From: Candidatus Omnitrophica bacterium UBA6210
GTDB taxonomy: Bacteria > Omnitrophota > Gorgyraeia > Velamenicoccales > Velamenicoccaceae
Assembly: GCA_002421805.1 (NCBI GenBank)
Contig: DISM01000001.1
Coordinates: 7,304 to 71,303 of the forward strand
Length of the DNA: 64,000 nucleotides
Direction of reading: 5' to 3'
The first letter of the stretch is position 1, and each line of letters opens with the position of its first letter. The notes beneath the pieces were generated by a model. That model did no database searches, had not been told where the DNA came from, and saw only the letters and a list, made by a program, of their open reading frames with translations. Below are positions 17,395-25,927 of this stretch, in pieces. The position numbers and the translations under genes are program-made.

Positions 17395-17670
17395 CTTGGC
17401 CATGCTGAATTTTCTTTCTTGTTCAAGAAGCCTTGATTTTTTGGCGAGGCCGCCCCTGAACCCTCCGAGCGAACCGTCGGAAGCGATCACGCGGTGGCAC
17501 GGCACAAAAGGTGCGTAGGGGTTCTTATTCAGCGCGTTGCCCACGGCACGGCTGCTTTTGGGCGCGCCGATGCGCCGCGCGACCCAGGCATAAGAGCGGG
17601 TCTCGCCCAGCGGGATCTCCAAGGTCGCTGCATAGACGGCTTTTTGGAAAAAAGTCAATTTCTGACGCAT
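17389..17670 (-). CDS. ogt: Methylated-DNA--protein-cysteine methyltransferase, catalytic domain only
   Basis: 93 aa, the C-terminal DNA-binding/active-site domain of O6-alkylguanine-DNA alkyltransferases without the N-terminal domain. The active site PCHRV is intact (Cys present, so not an alkyltransferase-like ATL protein, which has Trp there). A helix-turn-helix (SYAWVARRIGAPKSSRAVGN) and a GG-FRGG loop (LGGFRGGLAKK) flank it. The ATG at 17670 has GGAG 8 nt upstream. Gene lies between uvrC and pilT-like, both DNA repair and envelope neighbours on the same strand, separated by hairpin repeats. The stop is provided by repeat sequence. Confidence 0.88.
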   Translation of the reverse strand: MRQKLTFFQKAVYAATLEIPLGETRSYAWVARRIGAPKSSRAVGNALNKNPYAPFVPCHRVIASDGSLGGFRGGLAKKSRLLEQERKFSMAKK

Positions 17671-17679
17671 TTTTAAAAC

Positions 17680-17790
17680 TCCAATATCCAATTTCCGATG
17701 ACCGATCAATCTCTCATGTATCCATGCCTGAACTTTGTCATTGGTTCTTTGGTCATTTATTCGTCATTCGGATTTTGCCATTGTCATCCG
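17680..17790. repeat. Imperfect hairpin of ATTGGTC/GACCAAT-type units
   Basis: The spacer between uvrC and ogt is made of short CAATG, GTCATT and TTGGTC variants (for example TTTGTCATTGGTTCTTTGGT) with a partly complementary left arm (CCAATATCCAATTTCCGATG). It starts within about five bases of the uvrC stop, and its other end supplies the GGAG used by ogt. Confidence 0.55.
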
Positions 17791-17794
17791 CCCG

Positions 17795-19036
17795 TTATTC
17801 TTCCATCATCTTCTTCTTTCTCAGCAGAATGTGATATTTTCTGGCGAAGCGGTGCGCCTCGTCGCGGACCGCCTGGACCAGCCGCAAGGCAGGGCTGGAA
17901 CGCTCCAGCCTGATCGGCGCCGGACGCATACCAGTATAAATCAATTCCTCTTCTTTGGCGATAGCAATCATGGGAAGCGCCATGCCTAATTCCCGCAAAG
18001 CTCCCCTGGCGGCCGCCAGGTGGCCGGCGCCGCCGTCGATGACGACGAGGTCGGGCAGCTTCAGGCGTTCTTCCAGGAGCCGCCGATACCTGCGGCCGAC
18101 GACCTCGCGGATCATGGCATAATCATCGATCCCGCCGACGGCCTTGATGCGGAAACGGCGGTAATTGTCCTTGTCCGGCTTGCCGTCAAAAAAGGAAACC
18201 ATGGACCCCACGGCCTGCCGGCCGCCGATATTGGAGATATCGAAGGCTTCGATCCGGCAGGGCCCTTTCTTTAACCCCAACCGCGCCCAATCGTCCTCCT
18301 TGTCTTCCATTCCTGCGGACGACCCCTTTTTCAGGGAAACAAGGATGCTGAGCGCCTCCAGCTGGTCGCGCAGTTTCGCCGCCTCTTCAAAACGCTCGCG
18401 GGCCACGAGCCGCTGCATGCGGCGCGAAAGGCCTTCGATCAACTCCGTATCTTTCTGTGTCAGGAAATCTTCCAGCGACCGGATGATGGTCCGATAACGC
18501 CTGCGGCCGATCCTGCCCTGGCATGGCCCGGGGCACAATCCCAGATCAAAGTTCAGGCACGGTTTTTTGGGGAACCTGCGGCAACTGCAGAACGGAAAGC
18601 TCCTGCGAAGGATCTTGAGCGCCCGTCGCAAGAGAGAGGCGCTCGTATAGGGGCCGAAGAGGTCCGCCTCGCCGCCTAGATGCCCGCGCCTGCGGCCGAT
18701 ATAAACACGCGGAAAAGTCTCCCGTGTCACGACGATATACGGATAGCTCTTGTCGTCTTTGAGGCTGACATTGAACCGGGGCCGGTATTTCTTGATGAGC
18801 TCGGCTTCCAGGAGCAGCGCCTCGCGTTCCGTCGGCACCTCCTGATACGAGATGTCGGCCACGTAGGACATCATAACATCCGTCTTCAGACTGGAAGCGC
18901 GGCGGTTAAAATAGGACGCCACCCTTTTTTTGAGCGCAACCGCCTTGCCGACATAAATGATCTCGCCGGCGCGGTCTTTCATGAAATAAACGCCCGGGGA
19001 ATCCGGAAATTTTTTTATTTTTTTCTTATCAACCAT
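17795..19036 (-). CDS. uvrC: UvrC-like excinuclease subunit, short form
   Basis: 413 aa, against about 600 in typical UvrC. The GIY-YIG nuclease domain is at the N-terminus (PDSPGVYFMKDRAGEIIYVG), a Cys cluster follows (CSCRRFPKKPCLNFDLGLC), the UVR UvrB-binding motif lies near 205-230, and the RNase H-like 3' domain follows (IEAFDISNIGG, LVVIDGGAGHL, RDEAHRFARKYH). The protein ends just after this motif, so the C-terminal helix-hairpin-helix pair is absent, and the linker before the RNase H-like domain is short. It overlaps murJ by 22 bp. DNA binding must differ from E. coli UvrC. Confidence 0.9.
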   Translation of the reverse strand: MVDKKKIKKFPDSPGVYFMKDRAGEIIYVGKAVALKKRVASYFNRRASSLKTDVMMSYVADISYQEVPTEREALLLEAELIKKYRPRFNVSLKDDKSYPYIVVTRETFPRVYIGRRRGHLGGEADLFGPYTSASLLRRALKILRRSFPFCSCRRFPKKPCLNFDLGLCPGPCQGRIGRRRYRTIIRSLEDFLTQKDTELIEGLSRRMQRLVARERFEEAAKLRDQLEALSILVSLKKGSSAGMEDKEDDWARLGLKKGPCRIEAFDISNIGGRQAVGSMVSFFDGKPDKDNYRRFRIKAVGGIDDYAMIREVVGRRYRRLLEERLKLPDLVVIDGGAGHLAAARGALRELGMALPMIAIAKEEELIYTGMRPAPIRLERSSPALRLVQAVRDEAHRFARKYHILLRKKKMMEE

Positions 19037-20589
19037 GCCGCGAGTCTTTTAAGTTCACCGACGCCAAGCACCCACAATAATCCCGCATAAACAACACAGG
19101 CCACGAGGACCGCCGCGCATAGAGACAACAAGGTGGCGCGGGAAGCGAAAACATTCTGCCAGATAAAAAATGCGGCACCCGCGCATCCCGCGGACGCCGC
19201 CAGAACACGGACAAACAACCCTTCCAGGAGAGGACGGATCCTGTAGCCCGTGCGGCGCCGGACATGCCGGTACAACAGGTAAAAATTCAGAGATGCCGAC
19301 AGGCTGCTGGCCAGGGCGAGCCCCGCGATCTTCATGCCGAAAACAAAGATAAAGAGGGCGTTCAGGACCACATTGGAAACGAGGGCGGCCCCCGACGTCT
19401 TCACCGGCGTCAACGTATCCTGAAGCGCATAGAAAAAATGCGAAAGGAACCTGACGCCCACATACGACACAAGGCCCAGACTGTAAAAGAAAAGCGCCGT
19501 CGTCGTGATCGAAACGGAATAAGCGCCGAAACTCCCGCGCTCGAAGACCGCCGTCACCAGCGGGCCGGCAAAAACCAGGACACCGATCGCCACCGGCAAC
19601 ATCGCCAATATGAGGCTTTTGAGGCATACGTCCAGGGTCTGGTTCATGGCGGCGACATCCTTGCGCGCCGCGTGAGAGGACATCTGCGGAAGCGCAGCAT
19701 TCGAGACGGCGACGCCGAAAATGGCGAAAGGAAACTGGATGATCCTGTTGGCGTAATAGATGGCGGCGATCGCCCCTTCTCCGGCATAAACGGACAACGA
19801 GGCAAAGATGGTGTCCACGAAAATATTCATCTGGTAGATGCTCGTGCCGACCAGGCGCGGAACGATGAGGCGGCCCACTTTGACAACGCCCTCCTCTTTC
19901 CAGAAGCGCGCCGCCTCCGGCTGCCAGCACAGGGACACGCCGTGACGCACAAGAGACGGCATCTGCATGGCGACCTGAGCGACCCCGGCGAAAAGCGTAG
20001 CCACGGCCAAGAGATAGATCTGGGAAGGCCCATCGTGACGGATAAAAAGCGCCAGACAGCCGATCATGACACAGTTAAAGACAGCGGACGAAGCCGCCGG
20101 AACGGCAAACGACTTCAATGCGTTGGCCACGGACATCAAATACGCCGAAACGGCCACGAGGACCAGGTAGGGAAAAAGGATCTGTGTCAGCCGGATAGCC
20201 AGATGGAGTTTGGCGGGGTCCGCCGCAAAACCAGGCGCGACCAGGCGTATCAAGGGGCTGGCCAGAACGATCCCCAGAACAGCGATCACCAAAGAAATAG
20301 AAAAAACAAGCGTGAAAAGGCTGTTAACGAGCCTCTGGAACTGCTGGCGGGTCCTGGCGACCAGGTATTCGCAGAAGACAGGGACAAAAGCAGCGTTCCC
20401 CGCCCCCTCCCCGAGGATGTCCCGGAACATGTTCGGGATGCGGAAAGCGACGAAAAAGGCCTGTGCGGCCGGCCCCGTCCCGAAAACGCCGGCGATCAGG
20501 ACATCGCGCACAAACCCCGTGACGCGGGAGATGACCGTCATCGTGCTGATGGCGGCGGCGGATTTGAATATCGTCTTGTGTTCGCTCAT
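19015..20589 (-). CDS. murJ: Lipid II flippase MurJ
   Basis: 524 aa with about fourteen hydrophobic segments, the MviN/MurJ pattern. The N-terminus (SAAAISTMTVISRVTGFVRDVLIAGVFG) and the ALPQMSSHAARKD region are characteristic. It exports the peptidoglycan precursor lipid II across the inner membrane. The stop overlaps uvrC by 22 bp. Upstream (20590-20764) a divergent region is shared with rpsT and contains a perfect 10-bp inverted repeat. Ribosome-binding site weak. Confidence 0.95.
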   Translation of the reverse strand: MSEHKTIFKSAAAISTMTVISRVTGFVRDVLIAGVFGTGPAAQAFFVAFRIPNMFRDILGEGAGNAAFVPVFCEYLVARTRQQFQRLVNSLFTLVFSISLVIAVLGIVLASPLIRLVAPGFAADPAKLHLAIRLTQILFPYLVLVAVSAYLMSVANALKSFAVPAASSAVFNCVMIGCLALFIRHDGPSQIYLLAVATLFAGVAQVAMQMPSLVRHGVSLCWQPEAARFWKEEGVVKVGRLIVPRLVGTSIYQMNIFVDTIFASLSVYAGEGAIAAIYYANRIIQFPFAIFGVAVSNAALPQMSSHAARKDVAAMNQTLDVCLKSLILAMLPVAIGVLVFAGPLVTAVFERGSFGAYSVSITTTALFFYSLGLVSYVGVRFLSHFFYALQDTLTPVKTSGAALVSNVVLNALFIFVFGMKIAGLALASSLSASLNFYLLYRHVRRRTGYRIRPLLEGLFVRVLAASAGCAGAAFFIWQNVFASRATLLSLCAAVLVACVVYAGLLWVLGVGELKRLAAWLIRKK

Positions 20590-20605
20590 GGTCTTGACGG
20601 TGTCT

Positions 20606-20638
20606 GGACGGCATTTTCTACTATTGACAATGCCGTCC
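20606..20638. promoter_or_regulatory. 10-bp perfect inverted repeat between murJ and rpsT
   Basis: GGACGGCATT at 20606-20615 and AATGCCGTCC at 20629-20638, 13 nt apart. The spacer and right arm contain the rpsT -35 box, so it could be an operator or a hairpin in the murJ leader. No matching copy was seen elsewhere in the window. Confidence 0.5.
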
Positions 20639-20652
20639 TTCTATGATATAAA
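20624..20652 (+). promoter_or_regulatory. Promoter of rpsT
   Basis: TTGACA (20624-20629), 17-nt spacer, TATAAA (20647-20652): near-consensus sigma-70 type. The leader of about 105 nt holds a hairpin (CGCCCGC ... GCGGGCG around 20677-20705) of the sort that could serve S20 autoregulation; that last point is inference. Confidence 0.75.
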
Positions 20653-20764
20653 ACCCATTGCTTATCGTCCGCCACAAACCGCCCGCTGAAGCAGCGATGG
20701 CGGGCGTCGGTGGAAATCCCCCTTCAGAATTTATCGGGGCCATTCAAAAGGAGCTTGAAAAGCT

Positions 20765-21028
20765 ATGCCACAAAGAAAATGCGCATTGAAACGTCTAAGA
20801 GTCGATAAAACAAGGGCCCAGGCGAACGCACAGAAGCGGTCGGAGCTCAAGAAAGAACTCAAGAGTTTCCGCTCTCTCGTGACCCAGGGAAAGATCGATG
20901 AAGCCAAGGCCCAGATGAAGGTCGTCTTCGCGAAGCTGGACCGGGCGGTCAGCAAGGGCATCCTGCATAAAAATACGGCCGGCAGACGAAAATCCTCCCT
21001 TACCCTTTCTCTAAACAAGAAAGCTTAA
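20765..21028 (+). CDS. rpsT: 30S ribosomal protein S20
   Basis: 87 aa, basic, all-helical. KCALKRLRVDKTRAQANAQK near the N-terminus and LDRAVSKGILHKNTAGRRKS near the C-terminus are typical of S20, which binds 16S rRNA early in 30S assembly. GGAG lies upstream of the ATG (AAAAGGAGCTTG). Its 3' end overlaps the convergent holA gene by 29 bp. Monocistronic, from a strong promoter. Confidence 0.95.
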   Translation: MPQRKCALKRLRVDKTRAQANAQKRSELKKELKSFRSLVTQGKIDEAKAQMKVVFAKLDRAVSKGILHKNTAGRRKSSLTLSLNKKA

Positions 21029-21704
21029 CCACCAGAATTTCCAGGATCGCGTGATCACGCGCATATGCGGATACGGAAGACTTGAGCTTCCGGTCCGCAT
21101 CGAGCATGAGCTTGACCCCCCGCGCATACCCTTTAGGCCCGATCGTTTTCTGCGAAAAAAACTTTTCCCATTGCCAGGAGAGCCCGCCCAGGATCTTCTC
21201 TGCCCGCTCACGATGCCGCAGTAATTCCTCTAAGATCTGTAACGCCCGAGCGGCCTGCCGTTCCGTGATGCTGCGGCCCAGATCAAAGACGTTGATCGGC
21301 ACCTCTTCTTTGAAACGCACGATGCGCGCTCCTGCGCTTTCGAGCGCCCTGATAAAATCCTGTGTCTCAGAAGGCGCGTCACCGCGCGTTTCGGGGATAT
21401 CCACGACGACAACGGTCTTTTGCGGTTTAGCGGCAAGGTTTCTGACCAGGGCTTCGCGCAAAGGCTTCCCCAGCTTATGCGCCATGCGCAAAACCAGGAG
21501 GCGCGCGCCGGCGCCTTCCGTCGGCAGAAGAGACAGATATTCCTTGAGGTCTTGCGCAGAGAGTTGGCGGTCGTCGCCGTAGAGAAGCGTCGCGTTCAGT
21601 TCACGAAGTTCGGGCGGGAATAATTCTTTGGCGATGAGCTCAAGTTTCTCGTGCTTGCGCAGCTCATCGGAGCCTACAAATAGATAGGCGGCCGGGGCTA
21701 CCAT
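21000..21704 (-). CDS. holA: DNA polymerase III delta subunit-like protein, short
   Basis: 234 aa, shorter than the usual 330. The N-terminal YLFVGSDELRKHEKLELIAK fits the delta subunit of the clamp loader, where the Walker A motif is degenerate, and the middle (TVVVVDIPETRG, LESAGARIVRFKE) fits HolA's second part. The C-terminal domain is reduced to a helical QARALQILEELLRH- to WQWEKFF-type section. Position after lptE is common in other bacteria. It overlaps lptE by 7 bp and rpsT by 29 bp. Assignment moderately sure. Confidence 0.75.
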   Translation of the reverse strand: MVAPAAYLFVGSDELRKHEKLELIAKELFPPELRELNATLLYGDDRQLSAQDLKEYLSLLPTEGAGARLLVLRMAHKLGKPLREALVRNLAAKPQKTVVVVDIPETRGDAPSETQDFIRALESAGARIVRFKEEVPINVFDLGRSITERQAARALQILEELLRHRERAEKILGGLSWQWEKFFSQKTIGPKGYARGVKLMLDADRKLKSSVSAYARDHAILEILVVKLSCLEKG

Positions 21705-22246
21705 GCCTCAACGGTGGTCTCCACGATCCTGCGGGCAAGGTCGATCGAGGCAGCCTCGACCGCTTGGGATTCCGAGCTCGCCATGGCGCCGCTCACGAAA
21801 TACGTCGCGTCCCCGGCGAAATCGTTCTTTTCCCAAAGCACCTTGCCGGTCCTGTTCTCGACAAGCTTGATATTGACGAAAAGCGTCACGCGGTATTCTT
21901 CAGGCGTATCATCACCAGAGGCTGTGCGCAGGGTCTCCCGGCGGTAATTGATGAGGGAACCGGAAAGCACAAGGTCAGCCTCCTCCCTCTGGGCGGTCCT
22001 GAGGGACCCTTCGAAATTAAACCGGTCGACGACGGCATTGGTGATCTTGCTCTCCATCAAAGGAAAATAAGTACGGAAGCGCGCGCCTTCGGCATATTCG
22101 GAGGTTGTGTTGATCTTGTTGACGAACGGCTCGACATAAACCGTCTTATACCCCGCCTCAGTGATATAGCCGCGGGTCGTATAACCGCATCCGCAGACGG
22201 CCAAAGCCAAGGTCACGATACAGGTCACCAACGGCGCACGTCTCAT
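21698..22246 (-). CDS. lptE: LptE-like LPS-assembly lipoprotein
   Basis: 182 aa. The lipoprotein signal ends in VCGCGY, with the second Cys the likely lipidated residue. The body (YKTVYVEPFVNK near the N-terminus, ESKITNAVVDRFNFEGSLR, LWEKNDFAGDATYFV) follows the pattern of LptE/RlpB, the plug of the LptD LPS translocon. Start overlaps the bamD stop by 4 bp. LptD is not in the window. With the LpxL-like gene this supports an LPS-type outer membrane. Confidence 0.82.
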   Translation of the reverse strand: MRRAPLVTCIVTLALAVCGCGYTTRGYITEAGYKTVYVEPFVNKINTTSEYAEGARFRTYFPLMESKITNAVVDRFNFEGSLRTAQREEADLVLSGSLINYRRETLRTASGDDTPEEYRVTLFVNIKLVENRTGKVLWEKNDFAGDATYFVSGAMASSESQAVEAASIDLARRIVETTVEAW

Positions 22247-23184
22247 TTTTTCTTCTCCTCCAAGGCCTGCAGCCGTTCCACGGATTTCTTCGCCCAGACG
22301 GAACGGGGATAATTATCGACAACGAACTGATAATAGATCCTGGCGCTATCGGGGGCCTTCTGCTTTTCGTAGAACTGGCCGACCTCGTAATTAGACTGGG
22401 CCTCTTTATCCCTGAGCTCGTCAATGCGCTGCTCCGCCTGGTCGGAAAGTTCGGCGTCGGGATGCGTGGACAGAAAGACCTTGAATTTGTCCACGGCTTC
22501 CTGGGTCATGCTCTGGTCATAAGAAGCGTCTAAAGACGAACGGGCCGCGCAAACGGCGATCTGGAACTTGGCGGGCTCCGCCCACTCGCTGTTGGGATAA
22601 TTATCCAGTACCTTCTGAAATCCCTCCGTCGCCTCGCTGAACTCGCCTTTGGCCTTCAGCGTCAGGCCGATCTTGTACTGGCTGGCGGCGGCGTACTTGC
22701 CGTAGGGGGCATTCTCGATGACCTTATGGAATACCTCCAGGGCCGCGTTTTCTCCCGTAAAATTGATCCCTACGACGTTTTTGCGATAGTCCAGGAGCCT
22801 CTGGGCCACGATATATTCCTGCTGGAGGACGTCGTCGGTCCTCTCCGTAAAAGGATACTTATCGATGACCTTCTGGTAAGCCTGAAAGGCCTCGTAAAAT
22901 TTCTCGGTTTCTTCCAGGCACCGCCCCATATAAAACTGCGCCTCAGGGGCCTCCAAGGCATCGGGATAGTACTTCACAAGTTTTTTGAACTCGTTATAGG
23001 CCGTCTCGTAATCTTTGATCTCGAAATATCCGAGGGCGAATTTCAACTGCTCCTGCGGGCTCTCTTTCGGGGCGTATTTAGGATTGGTCCATTTTTTTGA
23101 TTCAGGCGTCCAAATCCAATAACCAAAAGAAGTTTGGGAAAAAAGAAAAAAGAGGATGAGCGTCGCGAATGCCTTTTTCATCAT
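22243..23184 (-). CDS. bamD: BamD/YfiO-like outer-membrane assembly TPR protein
   Basis: 313 aa. A signal peptide (KKAFATLILFFLFSQTSFG) precedes at least five TPR units (LGYFEIKDYETAYNEFKKLV, FQAYQKVIDKYPFTE, FQKVLDNYPNSEWAEPAKF, FKVFLSTHPDAELSDQAEQR, YYQFVVDNYPRSVWAKK). This is the BamD layout, except that no lipobox Cys is visible after the signal, so it may be soluble in the periplasm. Two adjacent ATGs (23184, 23181) start the signal; longer readings add an N-terminus without signal character. Promoter TTGACA-17-TAAATT lies at 23305-23333. The gene heads a bamD-lptE-holA operon. Confidence 0.82.
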   Translation of the reverse strand: MMKKAFATLILFFLFSQTSFGYWIWTPESKKWTNPKYAPKESPQEQLKFALGYFEIKDYETAYNEFKKLVKYYPDALEAPEAQFYMGRCLEETEKFYEAFQAYQKVIDKYPFTERTDDVLQQEYIVAQRLLDYRKNVVGINFTGENAALEVFHKVIENAPYGKYAAASQYKIGLTLKAKGEFSEATEGFQKVLDNYPNSEWAEPAKFQIAVCAARSSLDASYDQSMTQEAVDKFKVFLSTHPDAELSDQAEQRIDELRDKEAQSNYEVGQFYEKQKAPDSARIYYQFVVDNYPRSVWAKKSVERLQALEEKKK

Positions 23185-23304
23185 AGCCGTCTGACCTGCA
23201 AACCCTTTCCTTATTATGTCTGTCGGAACAAAAACACCGCATGGCCGCCGCTTCTTCCATCCAACCCCTGCCCGGAAACGGCAACAGACCATGTATGAAG
23301 GTAT

Positions 23305-23333
23305 AATTTATCATAGCCCCCCGGCTTTGTCAA
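23305..23333 (-). promoter_or_regulatory. Promoter of bamD-lptE-holA
   Basis: On the minus strand TTGACA (23333-23328), 17 nt, TAAATT (23310-23305). A TATGAT also lies within the spacer. The leader is about 115 nt. Confidence 0.6.
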
Positions 23334-23382
23334 CGTATGAAGCCCAGCCGGCATTGAGGACCCGAGAGCGCAGGAACCGCCC

Positions 23383-23410
23383 TTGACTATCCCTTGCCGC
23401 CTGCTACAAT
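23383..23410 (+). promoter_or_regulatory. Promoter of dusB, probably leaderless
   Basis: TTGACT (23383-23388), 16 nt, TACAAT (23405-23410). The ATG of dusB begins 7 nt after the -10 box, where transcription would start, and there is no Shine-Dalgarno sequence. Confidence 0.7.
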
Positions 23411-23416
23411 ACCCCC

Positions 23417-24385
23417 ATGTTCAAGATCGGCGACCTTTGCCTGCGCTCCAACGTCCTCCTGGCGCCCCTGGCCGGCATCAGCGATTCTTCCTTTCGCCTG
23501 CTCTGCAGGCAATTCGGGGCTTCCTTTACTTTTGTTGAAATGATCAACGCCCGCGCGATCTCCCACAAGAGCAAAAAAACAAAAAAGATGCTCGAAACAG
23601 ACCCTATGGACAGGCCCATCGGCATCCAGCTCTTGGGCGCGGAAATCCCGTATCTTCTGCGGGCCATGGATGTGATCGCTCCTTACGATTTCGACCTTCT
23701 GGATTTCAACGCGGCCTGCCCGGTGCGCAAGGTATGCCGGCGTCAGGAAGGCGCCGCCCTCCTCAAGGACATCCCGAAACTCAAAAGCATCCTCGCCGCC
23801 ATGGTCAAGGCGTGGAAAAAACCCGTCACGGTCAAGATCCGCAGCGGCTGGGACACGGACAGCCGCAACGCCGCCGACGTCGCCTGCGCCGCCGAGGACG
23901 CCGGGGTCTCTGCCGTTTTCATCCACGGCCGGGACCGTCAGCAATTTTACAAAGGGACCGTGGACTATGCCTCGATCGCCGCCGTCAAAAAGAGCGTACG
24001 GATCCCCGTCATCGCCAGCGGCGACATCTGGTCCGCCGTCCATGCCAAAAAGATGTTCGATGAAACAGGCTGCGACGGCATCCTGGTGGCCCGCGGCGGC
24101 CTCGGCAACCCGTGGATATTCCGCCAGATAGAGGAGTATTTTTCTCAGGGGCGCGTTCTGCCGGCGCCCGAAACAGAAGAGATCTTGAGCGTCATGCAGC
24201 AGCACATGGAGATGATGATCACCGAACACGGCGAGAAGAACGCCATCGCCCTGATGCGCAAGTTCGTCGGCTGGTACCTGAAAGGCCGCCGCTTCGTCCG
24301 GTCCGTCCGCCAAAGGATCAACAGCATCAAAACACGCGAAGAATTCCTGGACATGATCGGCCACGTGCGCCAGTTGGCATCATAG
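23417..24385 (+). CDS. dusB: tRNA-dihydrouridine synthase, DusB-like
   Basis: 322 aa TIM-barrel FMN enzyme that reduces uridine in tRNA D-loops. Visible: APLAGISDSSFRLLCRQFGA, IQLLGAE, the catalytic-Cys region DFNAACPVRKV (usually NxGCP), KIRSGWD, HGRDRQQFYKG, PVIASGDIW, and DGILVARGGLGNPWIF. The small Ala-Ala change before Cys-Pro is unusual, but the Cys is kept. The promoter places the transcript start at the ATG. The next gene begins 27 bp after the stop. Confidence 0.93.
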   Translation: MFKIGDLCLRSNVLLAPLAGISDSSFRLLCRQFGASFTFVEMINARAISHKSKKTKKMLETDPMDRPIGIQLLGAEIPYLLRAMDVIAPYDFDLLDFNAACPVRKVCRRQEGAALLKDIPKLKSILAAMVKAWKKPVTVKIRSGWDTDSRNAADVACAAEDAGVSAVFIHGRDRQQFYKGTVDYASIAAVKKSVRIPVIASGDIWSAVHAKKMFDETGCDGILVARGGLGNPWIFRQIEEYFSQGRVLPAPETEEILSVMQQHMEMMITEHGEKNAIALMRKFVGWYLKGRRFVRSVRQRINSIKTREEFLDMIGHVRQLAS

Positions 24386-24402
24386 GGAATATATGATAGA
24401 AT
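24374..24402 (+). promoter_or_regulatory. Promoter of the 24412 gene, probably near-leaderless
   Basis: TTGGCA (24374-24379), 17 nt, TAGAAT (24397-24402), with the ATG 10 nt after the -10 box, leaving a leader of 2-3 nt. The -35 box overlaps the end of dusB. Confidence 0.55.
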
Positions 24403-24411
24403 TGTGATGAC

Positions 24412-25035
24412 ATGAAGAGATATGTCCCCAGGGTCCTAGCTGTCATGTTCCTCGTATGGAACACGGTCACGCCTTTCGCCGAGGCGGCTAAATTCGGCGG
24501 CGCTTCCACTGATTACATCACCCAGGACGAAATTTCCAAGGCGCCGATCAAGGCTCCCGCGACCACAACAACGCCCATCCCTGCCCCTGCACCGGCATCG
24601 GCGTCAAATCCCTGGCAGACACCCAAAGCGCCCGCGGGTGCCGATCTAACACCGGCCGTCATCGCGCCTGCCGCGCTCCCGACATCGGACTTAGGCGCCC
24701 CCGTAGGACCGGCGGCCATGCCGGAGATGAAAAACCTCGTCGATATCAAACCTCCCGAGATCACCGTCCCGAATTACGAAGCCAGATACAAGGCCATGCT
24801 CAACGCCAAGGTCAAGGCCGTCGCGGAGCGCAAAAAACACATGAAGCTCGTCGACAGGATCCTGGAAGAAGTCGCCAATTACGGCATCTGGATCATGCTG
24901 GGGCTGATCGCTTTTGTCCTGATCTACACGATCTACAAAGAAAAGGAAACGGAGCACAAGATCGCGGCAGGACAGGAACAGCTGGAACAAAAACAGATGG
25001 GAGAAAAGAAAGATATCTGGCAGGACGAATTCTAG
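24412..25035 (+). CDS. Secreted Pro/Ala-rich protein with one C-terminal membrane helix
   Basis: 207 aa, not a family I recognise. A signal peptide (VLAVMFLVWNTVTPFAEA) is followed by a low-complexity Pro/Ala/Thr linker (about residues 40-95), a charged helical segment (YEARYKAMLNAKVKAVAERK) and one strong membrane helix (IWIMLGLIAFVLIYTIY, about 162-178). The tail is highly charged. The layout (export, flexible linker, then a membrane anchor) suggests a periplasmic scaffold. Co-oriented with dusB but probably with its own promoter. Confidence 0.65.
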   Translation: MKRYVPRVLAVMFLVWNTVTPFAEAAKFGGASTDYITQDEISKAPIKAPATTTTPIPAPAPASASNPWQTPKAPAGADLTPAVIAPAALPTSDLGAPVGPAAMPEMKNLVDIKPPEITVPNYEARYKAMLNAKVKAVAERKKHMKLVDRILEEVANYGIWIMLGLIAFVLIYTIYKEKETEHKIAAGQEQLEQKQMGEKKDIWQDEF

Positions 25036-25111
25036 GCAGTATCAAAGTATCGCCAAGTCAAAGGGTCAGAGCAAAAGAATAATATCACAAAAAAGCCAGA
25101 CCCTCCATCCT

Positions 25112-25927
25112 CTAGCTCTTCTTGAATTTCAAATAATCCTCTAAGACTTCCCGGTGGTCAAAGGCCATATCCAGTTTTTTCCATTCGTTGCGGCGGAAAA
25201 TACGCGCATCACCCGCATCGGACGCAGCCTTCGGCCTGCCTTTGGCAGCCGCCACAAAGACGGTCGTCACGGTCTGGAAACGCGGGTCGCGCCCCGGGGC
25301 CGAATATGTATGCATCTGCCGCAGGTGATGGACACGAAGTCCTGTCTCTTCGGCAGCCTCGCGCGCCGCAGCCTCCTCGAGGCTCTCTCCGTAATCAACG
25401 AACCCTCCCGGCAAGGCCCAGCCGAGCGGCGGGTTCTTGCGCCGGATCAACACGACGCCGGCGCCCACCTCGATGATCGTATCCACCGTTACAAAAGGAC
25501 CCCACGCCAGCACGTTGCGGATGTGCCCCAGATATCCATCGACGATCGTCCTGACGCGTGAGGCATCGCGGACATCCTTGATCCATAAAATGATCGTCCC
25601 CGGCAGGCGCGGCTGTCCTGTCGCGCGGATGAAACGGAAGATCTCCTGCGCCGCGATGCGGGATGCGGCAGGAAGCTCAAGGCCTGCGGCATAAAACGGC
25701 AGAACGACGGTCGCGCCCTTGCCCGCAGAACACCTCTCAAGAGCACAGGCATAAGCGGCCCTCAATTCGGAAGGGCCGGCCGGCCGCTCCTCATCCAGGG
25801 GCCACACCACGACGTTGGCTGCCTTACGCCGTCGCAAGGGCGCCTGACCTGAAATGACCATCCGCTCAACCTTGAGGCCGCGCGGCAGGCGAACGGCAAT
25901 ATGGACATCAACACCCCTGATATTCAT
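25112..25927 (-). CDS. Macro-domain-like protein fused to a Nudix hydrolase
   Basis: 271 aa. The C-terminal part is a Nudix domain with a perfect box ([20 protein letters not shown] then ETGL, residues 174-197). The N-terminal 110 residues have the pattern of the second half of macro domains ([47 protein letters not shown]) but lack an obvious GDIT start motif. Nudix enzymes with macro partners handle ADP-ribose-type compounds, so ADP-ribose or a NAD-derived metabolite is the likely substrate. Its start overlaps the CCA-enzyme stop by 4 bp. The macro assignment is an inference. Confidence 0.75.
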   Translation of the reverse strand: MNIRGVDVHIAVRLPRGLKVERMVISGQAPLRRRKAANVVVWPLDEERPAGPSELRAAYACALERCSAGKGATVVLPFYAAGLELPAASRIAAQEIFRFIRATGQPRLPGTIILWIKDVRDASRVRTIVDGYLGHIRNVLAWGPFVTVDTIIEVGAGVVLIRRKNPPLGWALPGGFVDYGESLEEAAAREAAEETGLRVHHLRQMHTYSAPGRDPRFQTVTTVFVAAAKGRPKAASDAGDARIFRRNEWKKLDMAFDHREVLEDYLKFKKS

